Shown: positions 50,354 to 64,000, counted from the first letter of the stretch. The stretch: DNA of 64,000 bases from Cinclus cinclus (GCF_963662255.1 NC_085048.1:98654729-98718728); one strand, 5' to 3'. Notes: generated by a model not told the origin, from the letters alone. Translations and numbers: made by a program.

Positions 50354-53300
50354 CTGTAAGCAAAGCAGAGAAGTTACTCAGAGAAACCTGACCATTTTAA
50401 TCAAACAGACATAATCCTGAATAGGCACATTATTTAGAGGATAATGATGATGATATATGAATATGATAATTTACACACAAACAAGATGAAATAACTATTT
50501 TCATTGACTAATGATTTAATAATTGTTTTCATTAAACCAAGAAAAGTTGCTCTAAAAATATCCCTGGAGTTAATTCTAACAATCTGAAAGAATCTACACA
50601 TAATTTATACTATGAGTTGCAAATTAGCTTATGTGGCCTTGATTACTTAAAAGCTTTCTCTGCACAGCCATTCTGCTATTATAAAGAAGTATTAGATTTC
50701 TTCTTCTTCTAAACCCATTGTCACTGTCTTAACTCTTCTGTTCATGTACAGAAAAATATACCAAGGTCAGATGTTTCATAATTTAACGTATTTTCGGTTT
50801 GTCCTTGGGGCAGAGGAGTAGTAGCGTTTGTGGAATTCATGAGGCTATATAAGATAGGCAAACTAATATAATAACAGATCAAAACAGGCAAAACCAGGAA
50901 AATCTTGGAGCCCATTCAATTTGATTAAAAACCCCAACTTACTTATTTTCCCTGACTGAAGACTTTTCTGATAAAAATGAAAGACAATATTAGTTTTAAA
51001 TCCAATTGACCTCTGCAGCAAATATTCTTGCTTCAAATCACATTTTAACTTAGTCCAAAAAGCCTGTCATGATTCAACCATTTCCCAATGTTCTAATGTT
51101 TATTATTGTTATCTCAAATTGCTGCTCTTTCTGAGTTATCCATAATACAGGAGCTGCTGAAATGAGCTCCCCAATACCAAAGACGTGCACAAGTGTTTTG
51201 TCAATACTTTTAATTGTTTGATAAATTATGCACTCAGACTAAAATACCATTGATAGGCTGAATACAAAACCATAGCGACAGAAGCTAAAACTTTCTTCAC
51301 TGTTTCTAAGGTTAAGCCCTACATTAAAAACCAATTTGGAGAAAAAGCAACAGCTCAGCAAAACCAAGCACTTTGTGCTGAGGCTCCTTCATCTACAGTT
51401 CTGCACCATTCAGGGCTAGATCATTTCTGGCCCTGATCCAGTGTTCCAGCTATGCAGTGTAGTTTGCAGCTGTTCAGGGGACCCATCACTGGTTCAGACT
51501 TTACGTCCCTATTGGAGGTTAGAAAGTGCTTACTGAATACTTAGGATAGAGCTTTTGGATTAATATCCTCTGAGACCTAGTTTGAACACACATAAAGCCC
51601 ACTCTGACATCCAGTAAGGGGAAAACACAGAGGATGAACTGCAGAGCTGTGCTACTGTTAGAAATCAAAGCACTAGCACTTACAATTTAAGATAGCATAC
51701 CCCACAAGTGATGGTTGCTATTGAAAAATTATGTATATAGATACAAGGAAATGATTGATAGAGTGACTTTTTTTTTGTAAGAATTGTGTTCATTCCAATT
51801 ATATTATTATCCACTACACAAATTTCTTCATAAGACTTGTCAGAATTATTATACTACAATAAAATGTATCCTAGAGGTTAATAAATAAGCCTATTTCTAT
51901 TTCTTCATTTTATTTCAGAATTGAGTACAAGTAGTATTGTTCCCATGAGAGCTGTGTCTCCAAAGACAACAGAAAAACCTCACTGTGGATTGCTGATAGC
52001 AGAAATGGTACTCTGCTACAAAGACAATGTGTTCTTCAACTGAAGACATCACAAGTGAACAGAATTGGACTGAACTGTAATATTAGATAGTAAGGTTCCA
52101 TATTTCCACTTATCAAATACATCCACAACACATGAGATTTCAGAGACTGCACAAAGGAGTTGAGAAATATGCACATGCAAGTGACCTCTCTTTAGGGTAG
52201 CTTTCTGTCTTTAGAATGAAGAGGAAGAAGCCAGGAGCCTGGGAGGTTACTTAGAGATATCTGGTCTTGTGAAGCATTGACCACTTTCTGTGGCAAGAGG
52301 GATTTTGGATAGCTCCGGCTTTATTTGAAGAAGTTACAGAGGCAGCCTTTCTAGATTAGACTGAAAAGCAGTAAACACTGCCAGTGGATGCAATAAATAA
52401 AAAAGGAATAAATGGCCTCTTATTTGAACTAAATCCTGCTTAAGAATGAAAGTAAAATATGGTAACAAAGAACATGAGAAGATCTTCTTAAATTGACTTC
52501 TGAACAAGAGCAGGTTCCAGGACAGGGCGAATAAATGTAAAAAGATAATTTATTGTTTATGGACAAATCAAACTGTCCAACCTTAATGAAACTGGTTGAC
52601 TGAATATTACAATTACGAATTAATAGCAGTGTTAAAAAACTCAGCAGACTAAAGGAAATCTAGGTTTTTCCTTGAAGTCTAAAACAGCTTACTATTATCT
52701 GATTTGCCAACTCAGAAACAATAATTTCTAATAAATATGGTTTAAGAACATAATGGACAAAGTGAAAGGGTTTCTTAATAACTTGTCACCAGCTGTTCAA
52801 TTAACTTAATATATAACGTATGAAGGAAATGTTGCTGGAACACTTTAGTAACAGTGACAAATATTGTCAATTTTATGGCAGCAGTATTAAAACATTCTTG
52901 GAATCCCTAAATACTATAAATGATAAATTTGTGCTTCCATATTCCACAACTGAAACTTCACAGGTACTGAGAAGCAAATTACTCCATTTTATTACATGCA
53001 TTTTATTATATACGTTGTATATATTACATGCATTGTGGGGAAACTTGAATAAAGCCTGTATATATGTTTGAGAATGTGTATGTTCTAAGTTTTGGAATGT
53101 GCTCATGTTCATTTACTCTTACTAAATAGAACATTTTGAACTGAATTATCACAGATAATTAGTAATAAAACAGGAATGTATGAACCATAGCTGAAAAGAC
53201 CAGTAAACTATTAACTGAACACAGCTTTCATTTGGGAGGCTGTTTCCCAGTGTTATGCTGAGATTCCTTACCCCTCTCCCTGTCCATGAAAAATGTACTC

Positions 53301-54874
53301 AGCCATCAGTGAAGCACAGCAAAAAGGAGAAAAACAGTACGTTCACAGAAATTAGTTGTCATTAAATTTTGGGAAAACCACTGAGCAGTAAGGAATAATT
53401 CTGAGACTAATATCCACTTTATAACTCATGAAGGTACAAGCTTCAGAAACAACAGCCTCTAGGGTACAGATAAGTTACTGGTTTACCCGTCGATTTTGGC
53501 TTTTAATTTTTTTTCTTTTGCTTCTGGGTGCATAAGGACAAACATGCTTTTAATAGGGCTTATATTATCTGTTATTTCCATCTGAGGCACACAGCATATA
53601 ATGTTAACTCGGTACATCCTCCCTCTTTTAGAGACATGGATCCACAGTTAGTCAAGTGGAGGAAATTTGCAACAGAGAAATATTGGAGTCACGTTCCCCT
53701 TTACTCCCACACAACCCAGCAGTCAGTATCCTGGCATCCATTGGGTTGGCCCTGGCTTTTAACTTGCTCTTGCACTCACTTTCATACCTGAGCAACAATC
53801 CAAGTTTCCTGCACATGAAACTACCAGCCCCCAGGGAATTGTATCACACCATTAAGAGCACCACAAATTTGTCTTGTGTTCATTCTGTTCTTTCCTGCTA
53901 AGATCAAATTAGTTTCAAGACCTCAGTCTTTAAAATATATAATTACCTCATTCTTGGAAACTGCAAAAGGTCACCCAAACGCCCAAGAGAAATGGAGCAG
54001 TTAGCAATTCCCCACATAATTTGCAACCAAGTGATCCAAAGTGAGGAATAAATTTAGTTTCTGAGAGACAGGGCAGAACATTTTACTATCAAGATACAGG
54101 TTTTCTTTTCTAACATCTAGGCCAACCACATGCTGAGTAAATTGCAGTATCACAGGGCTGTGTCTTAACAAATAAGTCCAGCTTTGAGACAGCAATTATT
54201 ACCTTAAACTGAGCACTGTTTCTAATGTGGTCTGTGGTCATCTTGGAGCGCAACCTAAATTAGTTAATGATTCCCAAAGATATATCATGCATAGTTTTTT
54301 TGTTTTTTTTTTTCTTTTTGCAAGCTGGGGCACTACTATGCAATCAATTCCAGAACTGTAAAGAGGTACAAATCTATGAATGACCCTGAGAAAAGGTGAA
54401 GGAAAAGAGAAGGAATTCATACTAGGGATGTATCCTAAATCTGTAACTGTTTAATTAGCAAATTGATAAGTCAAGACAATTTTAAGAATTTAAAAAAAAA
54501 AGAAAAACAGATCTCTATCTATTCTTTCTACTGACCCTATCCCATGAGATTTAGAACCATGAAAGGTGTGAAAGAATCCAGATTACAACACACTTTTCAA
54601 TTCAAAGTGCAGCTCTTTCTACATCAAACATTATGAATGAACAAAGGGCATTATCCTTCAATATTTCAAAATACTGATCACCTCTGCCAGCAATAGCTTT
54701 TCAATCACTGTGACTAAAAATTCTTCAAATTAGTATGAAGCATTTATTTGAAATTACTTTACGTTCTTAAAACCAAAGAAAATTTTCAAGAAGCTAATCA
54801 CATCATCTGATCTGCAGCATCTATGCTTCCTTGAGTGTAAGTGTAGAAGAAGGGAGTACAGGCAACCTTGCCCC

Positions 54875-55385
54875 TGATAAATCGCAGTTGTACTAATTAC
54901 CAAAGAGGAGGAGCCTCAGTTGTGACTAATAAAGATAACTGTGATAAAAGGGTGAGTTGGGTGGTTAAGAGGATCTTGGAGACAGAGGGCGTGAAGAAAA
55001 AGAACCTTGAGGAGGTAGAGGAACCTTAAGAAAGAAGGAAAGATCCAGAGAGACACAAAGAAGAATGAAACAAGGAGAGCTGCTGCAGTAAAAGATCTGT
55101 TGTGAGGTCAGTTTGGGTCTGATGGTGTTAGAGCCTGCTGTTGGAGCCTGCACTCATAGTCCAGCTGGGTCAAGCCTCTGTTCAGCCTGCAAACCAATAT
55201 TTGCAGTCACAATCCAGCAGGAAATAACCAGCAGTCAGAGGCTGCAGTTGGACCCTACAGCAGGAGCTTGCTGCAGTCCGAGTCAGGGTGACAAAGCTGT
55301 AAAGAAGAATAAACTTGGGATCCTTTTCGTGTTGTTGAACGAGAGTCTGTGTCTTGACTCATTTCTACCCCTAATGACAGATTTT
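54875..55385 (+). mobile_element. Probable solo LTR of an endogenous retrovirus
   Basis: About 510 bp with LTR organisation on the plus strand. The U3-like part holds GTTGTACTAATTACC and GTGACTAATAAAGATAACTG, then a TATA-like GATAAAAGGG. A purine-rich stretch follows. A polyadenylation signal AATAAA (about 55307) is followed by a U5-like end, GAGAGTCTGTGTCTTGACTC, closing near CCCCTAATGACA. No gag, pol or env remains next to it, so it is best read as a solo LTR. The exact ends and target-site duplication could not be settled: the candidate flanks do not match cleanly. Frames inside it (54965-55153, 55113-55397) are not genes. Confidence 0.65.
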
Positions 55386-56223
55386 CTGCAGCACTAAGAA
55401 TCAAAGGGAACCCAGGGTTTCAGAGCACCTACCACTATGACTTTGGTGCAAAGGTCTATTTACTTAACTGGGAGATGAGGTAAAATACTTTCCTATTGCA
55501 ATTCAGTTTGAATGCAATTTGAATAAATGGATGAACCCAGTATCAAAACTTGTTAAAAATTGAATTACATAAATCTTTGTTACCACGAGACAGTATTATC
55601 ACACTTTCATATTTTTATGAAACCTGAGTTACCTGTGGCATACAATCACAGTTAATTCTACAAAACAGAGATTAATATTGCCCAAAATGGTTCAGGTAGG
55701 TGCTGCCATCCTACAGGCTTCCCTTGAAAAGTGGTGTCAGCAGAAGGGAACTTGCTGATGTCAGAAACTGTAACAATAGGACTTATTATAAGGGAAGCCT
55801 GTGGCAATTTTTTCAGCTTGCTTAAAAAAGCAACTAGAATTTCCACACTCATTGAGACCTACTTGGTGCGCACGGCATCACATTCCCTAGAAATCCAACA
55901 GCAAAAACTGACCATTAACAGTTACCATGTATTTTTTTTATCACTTGCTGTATGGTTTTGAACTAATCTGGGAACACCAGCTTCTCACAGGAGGTTTGTC
56001 ATTTTGCTAATATGCCTCCATGCATTTCCAAAATGAGTATATCAAGGAACACAACAAGCTACAGACTATTTACACAAAACTTAAGGAGCCCAAGTTCAAA
56101 TGTTTGCAATGGGATACATTTTTGAACACAATGTGAAAGCATACAACATGAATGGCAACAGCTATTCAAGCCTCTGCATCATAAACTAGCTTTGTTTTCT
56201 GAACACAGAGAAGAAATAAAGGA

Positions 56224-56260
56224 ATTATTGAATGCTCCAAGGGCATAATTGAATGCTCCA
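56224..56260. repeat. Short direct repeat
   Basis: TTGAATGCTCCA occurs twice, 22 bp apart, within ATTATTGAATGCTCCA and ATAATTGAATGCTCCA. A local duplication. Confidence 0.7.
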
Positions 56261-59200
56261 GTTTATTCTTCCTCAAGTGAAATGGTTCTTCATTTTTCTA
56301 AGGTCAACATTTGTGAAAACGCAGTAGTGATGGTAGTGCGGGGCATTTAGAAAAGGGAGTAATTGAGCACAAAATAAATCTCTAGAGTCTCACTAAGTGG
56401 GGAGGTAAGCCTATGAATAACAGGACAGGGTTGCATGGTATGGGTACACAAACAAGTGGAGAAAACAATAGCATGTGCATTTTGTTGCATTAATTTAGAT
56501 CAATTAATATGGTCTAGGAAATTGCCCTGCAAGATTCAGCTCAAAAAATCCCTTGACTTAATTGATCTAAGAAACAAACAAACAAACACAAAAAAAGCCA
56601 CTACAGTGCAATGAATTCATTGGAGTATATATCTGGGAGTTTCACATTCTGCTGTTTCTTCTTCCTGTCCAGTCTGAGCATTCAAAACTGTGGAATGGAA
56701 ATAGATCACACTCAAACTTTTGGAAAATATTATATGGGCTTCTGCAAGGCAAACATATTATTCATATAGCAGGATTATGAGCTTTGTTCTACTTTTTGTT
56801 GTGCTGTTCATAACTTTATATATAAGAAGTAGATTTTTTTTAAAATCAGACATTTAAAGTCTCTCCACAGACTACTTTGGCCTAAGGTAGAAAGAAGAAA
56901 ACCATTAAAATGACTCTCGTGTTACAAGTCAGGACCAGTAATCCAGGGATTTGGGTTTAACCTGCATCTAAATGCCTCACAGAGAGCTTAATTTCTCCTT
57001 GCTTCTCTGTAAATTGGATACACCTTCTCCTCACAGGGCAGAAACTTGCTTGAAGACTGAGGTTTGCATTTCCAGCACAAAATATAGTGAACCTTCATCC
57101 AAAATCAAACACATCTACACACACTTTTCCTATATGGAGTCAAACCCCCATTTTCTTTTAAAGGAAAACAGGTACGATATAGATCACTTTCTAGTCTGGA
57201 ACTACAGAGACCAGAGCTCACTGATCATTCAGATAAAAAAATCCAAAAAATCCTAAAATCCATTTAGGCCCAATCTGCCTAAACCTTAAAGCTGCACACA
57301 ATAAAAGCTGAACTTGAACAATCCACATGTCAGGGTGAACACAAAAGCATAGCATCCTATGCCCTGATAATGCACTTGGCAAGTGCTTTAATGCCACACT
57401 ACATGGCTAACTAAAGACAACAAATTTGTTATGTTTGTTGTTTCTGTAGCTAAGCAACATGGACGTTTTCTGCGCTCCCCTTCCTTAAAATAACAGGATA
57501 TATTGCACATCAGGCATTTGGAAAACTTCTGTTTACACAAAGCAGGCATACTTAATGCACACAAATTTATGCTCTATTTAAACTGCTAATTACCATATCC
57601 CTGCAAATTATAGGAAGGAAAATGAGTACAAAGAAAAAAGGCTAAAATTACCATAACCATAGGGAATTTCACTATTGTTTCAATAGCACACCTGCACTTC
57701 TACTGTAGACTGAAAATCATTGCTCTCCTATCCCAAATAATGATGTACAAAAAATGGGGGGGGAAAAAAAATAAACCAAACCAGAAAAACACAAACGCAA
57801 AAGGACCCCCACAATTCAGTCCAAAGCAGATATATTCTTTACCATAAGGCAATAAAAAAGTTAGTCATGGATACGTACAACTGTAGAAACAATGCCAGTA
57901 CTGACAGAAGCAAAATTATAGGTATACTGTGAGTGAATTTAAATTCTCTGTGCAGTATGGGGAAAGTTGCCTCAGTTTAGAGCATGCCACCTGTTTGCAG
58001 AATTAATACAGTCATGACAGCTCATCTTCTAGGCCAACTAGTCTTTTCTGCTGGAGTTTTGAATGTGAATCCCAGAACTGTTTGCTTCTTTCCTTTCCTA
58101 CTTTGACTGCCCAAATAGAGACATTTTAAGGGGATGCCAGAAAATGTCTTTTTATGTTCCTAGTTACTAGAATATCATTTAACATGATATATTGGCAGAA
58201 CTTAGGAAAGAAAGAAAATCAGCATTTCTTTTCCTAATAACACTGATAATGGGATTGTTATGTTTTTTCACCCTGCTGTGGACACAAGTCTTTTGAAAAT
58301 CTTTTTTCCCCTCTTCAATAGATGATTTTGCTATTCTTTGTACGTCCTGCTGTCTGCTGCCAGACTGCTAAATGTTTCTGACTGGTTGCTATGCTTTCTG
58401 TTTTTAAGAAATTGGGTTCAAATGTCCTTTCCTTTTATTTATTTATATTTTTTTACTTCCCATGGCAAGGACTCATAGAAATTTCTTGGCAACAGCTAAA
58501 TTGCAGACTTTAGGGACAAGTTGGTACCACAAAAGCTCTACTGGCTCCCTAGTAAAGATAAAGCCTTTACCAAGACACAAGTCATGAAACAAAAACAAGA
58601 GAAACAGGAACCACCAAATGAAAACAAAATATATTATTTAGGGCAAAAGCAGCTTTGCATTAATGTATTGTATAAAGTCTAAGAAAAAACAAATTATATG
58701 CTGCCTCCAATGATTGTTTGGGAAAGGAAAGAGCTGCAGGAGACTAAATTGTCATGCTGCATTTCAGCTTTTTCCTTTTCTTTCTTTCACAGTACAGTAA
58801 GAGTTAAACAAAGAATAATGCTGCAGCAAAGTCAGAAATGTACTGTTTTTCCTCTCTCTATTAACCATTCTTAACCAAGACCAAGTAAAAGAACTCTTTA
58901 AGGTCTAAAAAAAGAGGGACTGTAGAGAAGACCACCATCATTACCATTTGTAGGGTTCAAGGCTTATTTCTTTAGCACAATATTCATTATATGCTAGATT
59001 TCCCCCCTATCTTTAGCACATAAAGCTTTATAATCAAGGTCAGAAAACACAGAGGAAAAAGATGAGAACCTGAACAGATAATATATATACGAAAATTAAT
59101 GTTCTAAGGAACATCTCAACTCAAGTGCATTCGAAGGCAACATGACAGATGTACATGAAATTTGAGTTACCTTTCATTAGGGTAGGAGTCATATGAGTTA

Positions 59201-61549
59201 AAAATGGAAGTTGTCACAAAAAGAGAAAAATAATGAATCGCAAAAAGCTAAAATGAGCTCAACACAATCCAAGTAGGGGAGGTCAGGGATCTGAACACAA
59301 ACTAACAGAAACTTGTTTAAAAAAATTCAGTTACCAATACACCTAACCCTGAACGCCTGAATTATTTGAACAAACATTTTCTTCCATAATAAACATGATT
59401 GAAAACATAGGAAAAGGACTGTACGCTTCAAATTAAATGCAGAATGTCAATTCTACATATAATTTGGTGAAATGAGGGAGGTTTATTCCACCCCTTACTA
59501 GACTTCCTTCCTTCTTTCAGCCTCTCCTGTGAGTTTTTAAGTAGTTGCCAACTTATGACTCTTAATTTATTATTTCTTCAGAATAATAAACAACCAACTG
59601 GCTTTTTCTTCCTCTTCTCTCTCACCTGCATAGGTTCCTCCAGCTGAATAGCTGGTTCTTGGCTCTGGGTGTTTTTATCTGCTCTGTGGTTTGGACCCAT
59701 CTCCATTTCCCAATTCCTGGTTTGAAAGAACCTTCTATTCCAGTGAGGGGAAAATGGCCCTCTTTTATGAACTTTTGGCCAGCCTCCACAGAGAAGCCTC
59801 ATCCCCTCTCAGCTCTGTTGCCTGACTATTGGCTCTGTGAATTTGGCCACTTGTTGACAAGCTGTAGAAACTTTGCTTCTTCCGCTGTGAGAGCAGCACA
59901 GTTCTTACCCCTTAGCTTAACAGCTCTCTGATTTTCTGTGATATTAATATAGCAATAATTTATGCAGTTGTTGGGTAAATTCTGCTCTACCAAGATAGGT
60001 AAATTAAAAATAAAAATGAGAATCAAATTCCCACCCATTAACTATACTGGGCACATTCCTGGAAGATGGGCAGGAAAATCCTTCCACAACTTTACGTGCA
60101 GTTTCTTTTGAATCTTTGTAATACTTTTGAACTATCCTATTAGCTCTCCAGTACAGCAACATGAGCAACTCTCCACATCAATGTTTTGAAACAATCCTTG
60201 CCTTCTCAGATGCCTATTACAATTGGAAGATGAGTTTTCTGTGGTACTTCTACATTCAAGGTTATTACTGTAATTGCAACACAAAGGTATCAAACCACCA
60301 CACGTTATTCAGGGGCAGCTTTTCCCTCACCAGTGTTCAATGGCACAAAGGTACAGCTCGAGGCTGCTGCCACTGCATTCCTTTGCACTCGGTTCTGTGC
60401 TCACGTTCCTTTATTAAGCAGCCTAGATTTTCTAAAATGGTAAATGAAGAAACAGCAGTCATGCAGAGAAGCAAGAGGAAAAGCAGGGCTCTTCCAGCAT
60501 CAAAAAACTGATCTGTATAGTCCACAATGTGTGTAGCTAAAAGCATATAGAAATTTTCAAGAAAATAATTAATTAATGGGATATTTTTAAGGCATGTTTT
60601 TTCTATTTAAAGCCATCTCTAATCACAGCCTACCAATGGGTCAACTTTATGTTAATAATTTTTTTTGAGGTTATGTTCAACTAATCAAAATTAATTACCA
60701 CTGTAATGATAGGGAAGAGAGATGTGTTATTTGATTTTTAAGACCTGCCATCTCATTGCAGTAAGAGAATGCAACAGAGCACACTTAAGTATGGTGTTTA
60801 AAGTGTCTGATGCTGCTTGATGATCTCCAAACCTGAGATTTTGGAGTCAGCTTAATGTTAAAAGAATGTCAGACAATAAAATTTATCTTTGGTTTGGTAC
60901 TAAGTGAGAGGTCCTCAGCCTTAAGCCAAATGAATTCTTCTGAGAGATAATTAGGCAAAAAACATATAATACATGTCCATATAAGATAAGCGGTGTTAAT
61001 CAAAGAACATTCCAGTACAGCAGGAATTTTGCCATAAAAAATGACCTGCCAACAAGTACCTTTATATAAGTTATTGCAGCTTATTGCAATTTAATACAAT
61101 TTTAAACTTTTAAAAGTACATTGTTCTGCAAAATATTTTTGATTATGTAAATGTGTCTGTCAAAATAAATACTCCTCACAGTATTCTGGGTTTTTTTTTT
61201 TTCCTTAATAGCTGTGAAGAGAACTAAGTTTAAGTAAAGGGTTGACAATGCAATCAAGCATTTATCACTTTCCTTGTCTTTGGTTACATCAATTGAGTGT
61301 CTCAGCAATATTCTGATATTCATTTTCACAGCTGGGTTTTTTGGATCCTTTTTTTTTTCATTTCAAATAAACACTTCATCCTGAAGCTACTTTAAATATA
61401 AAACATAATTTGCAATATTCTCAAATTCCACTTCAGAAAAGTGGGAAGAAAATAGGATTTTCCTTGGATAAAATTGTCAGGCAAAAATAATTTTATATTT
61501 TCCCTAAAATACTTTATTGGGACTGCACATGGCATGCACTGAATAATAC

Positions 61550-61566
61550 ATATATATATATATATA
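61550..61566. repeat. (TA)8 microsatellite
   Basis: Eight TA units on the plus strand in intron 8. Confidence 0.85.
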
Positions 61567-61884
61567 AAATATTATTAAAGGTATACAGGAAACCTGAATA
61601 AAGAATTAAGATAGCCCCATCTATTGTAATAACTATTGCTTGTATTAATTTCAGTAGAACCCCATTTCACAAAACAATACAAGATTATGCAAAGAGATAA
61701 AAGCTAATTCAGGACTATTTATCAAGCAGTTGATGATGCATAATAAAAACTTTAATTTAGGAGTAGGTAAAAAGTAAGAAGGCAAAACTCAAGTGTGGTG
61801 TGGGCCTCATAACTACTGTATACACAAATAATAAAAAAATAATTATCTTTCAACAGAAAATAAATTCATTGTCTCATTCTGACT

Positions 61885-61970
61885 GAAAACAAAAACAAAC
61901 AAAAAACACGCCAAACAAACAAACAAAAAAACCCCACAAAGTAAACCAAAACCCCCCTTTCCCCCAAATA
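61885..61970. repeat. A/C-rich tract with (AAAC)n
   Basis: Plus strand of AAAC repeats and C runs (AAACCCC, CCCCCCTTTCCCCC). In the transcript it is T/G-rich. Same type as the tract at 35.2 kb. Confidence 0.8.
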
Positions 61971-62994
61971 AAATTCCTCCTCTTCATCTCTGTAATATTT
62001 ATTTAGCTGAAATAAAATTAGCTTGATTATATCAGCATTTCAGTTCTTGAAACTGGTAATAATGGAACCCCAAACACAGATACAAAAGGAGGATTTCTTC
62101 AAAATTTAAGGTGTCAGATGTACCGGTCATTTATTTGCACATTCACAGCTGAGCCAAAATACTGCAGCTTTTAATCACATAATTAACGTCATTGAATTTT
62201 CAATTTATTTTATAGTTATCTTCCTAGGCATAACCTTATAATTTGCAAGTTTGAAGATATCTGAGATATACATGTAACTAAAGAAATAATAAATTCGTAC
62301 AAGCTACAATTCTCAGCTGTTATCAAAATAAGTATTTTAAAGACTGGATACATATCTAGAGCTGCAAATACCTGAAAAACTGACTTATTGATGGACTTTT
62401 GAATGAAAGAACATACTCTTTTGAGCATACTAGAACAATAAAATATTTAGGTAATTGACTTAGCAACTGTTTTAGATTTTTAAAAGCCATTTTGATTCTT
62501 ATTAATTGTATGCTAAATATGTTTCAGAAAAATTGGTGGAAATATCAACCTAGCTTCCAGATAAATATATTGAAACAATTGTAAAAGAGTTAAATAACTG
62601 TATTTTTCATTTGACAATTAGATGCTACTGGGATTGGCTCATAGACACATAAGGATTTTTCTATTTCTACAAATCTGGTTCATTAAAATGTTTTAAAGCA
62701 TACATTTAATCTTTACTATCTGGAAGTAAAGAAATAGTTATTGTCTCATTATTGTTTTCAAGCTGTCCAGTTAAAACTTGGAAAATATGCACTGTCTAAA
62801 TAGCAAAGCAACATCTCGGTCCTCAGTAGCTTTTAGTCATTCAATTCCTTGGAATAAGTCTTGGAAAGAGAACATTCATTTCATGGGGTCTTTTTCCTCT
62901 GCAATAGTATAGATTTTATATTTAAAAAGCCCCAAAACTAACAGAACAAATAGAATCAAATGATTTAATTCCTGTCTTATTAGGAATTGTCAAA

Positions 62995-63243
62995 GGATAT
63001 GCTGAGCTGGAAGGGGCCCATCAGGATCATGGAGTCCAGCTCGTGGCCTTGCACAGAGCACCCCAAGGGTCACAGCATGTGCCTGAGATTATTCCAAATG
63101 CTTCTTGAACTCTGTCAGGCTTGGTGCTGTGACCACTGCCCTGGGGAGCCTGTTCCAGTGCCCAACCACCCTGTGGGTGAAAAACCTTTTCCTGATGTCC
63201 AACCTAAACTTCCTCTGACTCAGTTTTATGCTATTTCCTCATA
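62995..63243 (-). mobile_element. CR1 LINE fragment, 3' region
   Basis: The plus strand shows the reverse complement of a CR1 3' part: GAGCTGGAAGGGGCCCATCA, then GGAGCCTGTTCCAGTGCCCA and GAAAAACCTTTTCCTGATGT, followed by CCAACCTAAACTTCCTCTGA. The order and spacing are those of avian CR1. The element is 5'-truncated and lacks a clear terminal octamer. Orientation is the same as NRXN1. Confidence 0.9.
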
Positions 63244-64000
63244 GTCAGTCATGTTTGCAAGTGTCCCTAAAAGCAGAGTCTCATCTGGAAAAGCACAGAG
63301 CAAATCTGCCAACTCCTGACAGATTTGACAGATGTTTCTCCAACAGAAACAAGCATCATAATAACAGTGGTAAATGAGTAGATCTTGTGAGCAAAGGTTG
63401 GAAGGATCAGGAAGCTGACATCATCATGCTTGCCGATTTTATCAGCCAATTCTGGACTCTGATGATGCATTAGAGTAATATGTTCTCACAGAACATTATT
63501 ATCTCATTTTTTAGTATAAGGCATCATCAAATCTCTGTTGCTAATGTAATATATCCCTAGTTAATCTCCAAGAAATCACAGGAACATAGTCCACTTACTT
63601 TCTGTGTTTTTAGATTAAATGACCTTAAAAGGATTAGCATTTCCAGTAAAGGAAAGAGAACACTGACTAAAGAAGTGGAGAATATGGGCAACAAACATCT
63701 AAACATTACTCTCAAACAAGGTTTGCAACCTTATAATGTCCAGGAAAATTATATTTTGAGAATTTCTGTTCAATGATTCTGGAGGAGCAAGACTCATAAA
63801 AATCTTCCTGCCAGGTTCCAGATACTTTTGTCAGTTTATTGGCTGGCTCTTGAAATCCAGTCTGCATTTTGCAATCTTTTTAATTTGCCTTATCTCACAG
63901 AGAGCAAAATATTCTGCCTCTTTCCCCCAAGTATAGTGACAGATGAAATATAGAGAAGTATTTTCTTTTCAAACATTTTCTTGGAACAGCTTTTCCTGTT

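Larger units (their letters stand above)
50354..64000 (-). other. NRXN1: NRXN1 intron 8 (partial, at least 13.6 kb)
   Basis: Intron upstream of exon 9, running off the right edge. It contains a probable solo LTR (54.88-55.39 kb), an (AAAC)n tract (56.57 kb), an A-rich tract (57.75-57.80 kb), (TA)n (61.55 kb), an A/C-rich tract (61.88-61.97 kb) and a CR1 fragment (63.0-63.24 kb). No exon of LNS2 or the SS2 cassette was found. Segment 59600-59930 is somewhat GC-richer but unrecognised. Confidence 0.9.

Overview
The window is a vertebrate intronic and exonic stretch, most likely from a bird. It holds an internal part of one gene, neurexin-1 (NRXN1), read entirely on the minus strand. Seven coding exons are recognised by direct translation, each bounded by AG/GT splice signals, and their phases join without a break. 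In transcript order they are 49915-50353, 40444-40827, 32557-32760, 30279-30305 (the 27-nt splice-site-3 microexon), 7848-7970, 2926-3307 and 2203-2393. Together they make 1,750 nt, or 583 complete codons plus one base. NRXN1 rather than NRXN2 or NRXN3 is called from paralogue-specific stretches such as GARNLDLK and [15 protein letters not shown]. Exon numbers 9-15 follow the mammalian alpha-neurexin-1 scheme as I remember it, with SS3 as exon 12, and are a convenience.

The exons encode the end of LNS2, LNS3, EGF-B, LNS4 (with alternative site SS3) and most of LNS5. These are extracellular modules found only in alpha-neurexin, the presynaptic adhesion protein. The signal peptide, LNS1, EGF-A, the start of LNS2 and SS2 lie upstream, beyond base 64000. 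The end of LNS5, EGF-C, LNS6, the beta promoter, SS4, the membrane segment and the tail lie downstream, before base 1.

Layout from low to high coordinate: intron 15 (1-2202), exon 15, a 532-bp intron 14, exon 14, intron 13 (4.5 kb), exon 13, intron 12 (22.3 kb), the SS3 microexon, intron 11 (2.25 kb), exon 11, intron 10 (7.7 kb), exon 10, intron 9 (9.1 kb), exon 9, and intron 8 (at least 13.6 kb, running off the end). Over 97% of the window is intron.

The sauropsid/avian assignment rests on several CR1 LINE fragments: 9.04-9.53 kb, 34.0-34.2 kb, 47.3-47.7 kb and 63.0-63.2 kb. No mammalian-type SINE or L1 was recognised. A probable solo retroviral LTR lies at about 54.9-55.4 kb and a weaker LTR candidate at 39.7-40.1 kb. 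Other intronic structure includes a 42-base A tract beside a small CpG-rich patch (38.6-38.85 kb), a 7-bp satellite (46.4 kb), compound CA/TA and TG microsatellites, and many G/T- or A/C-rich low-complexity tracts.

I found no second protein-coding gene, RNA gene or CRISPR array, and no clearly new system. The most useful observations concern splicing: the SS3 microexon and what it adds to LNS4, the run of frame-neutral exons 10-13, and the weak splice signals of exon 13.
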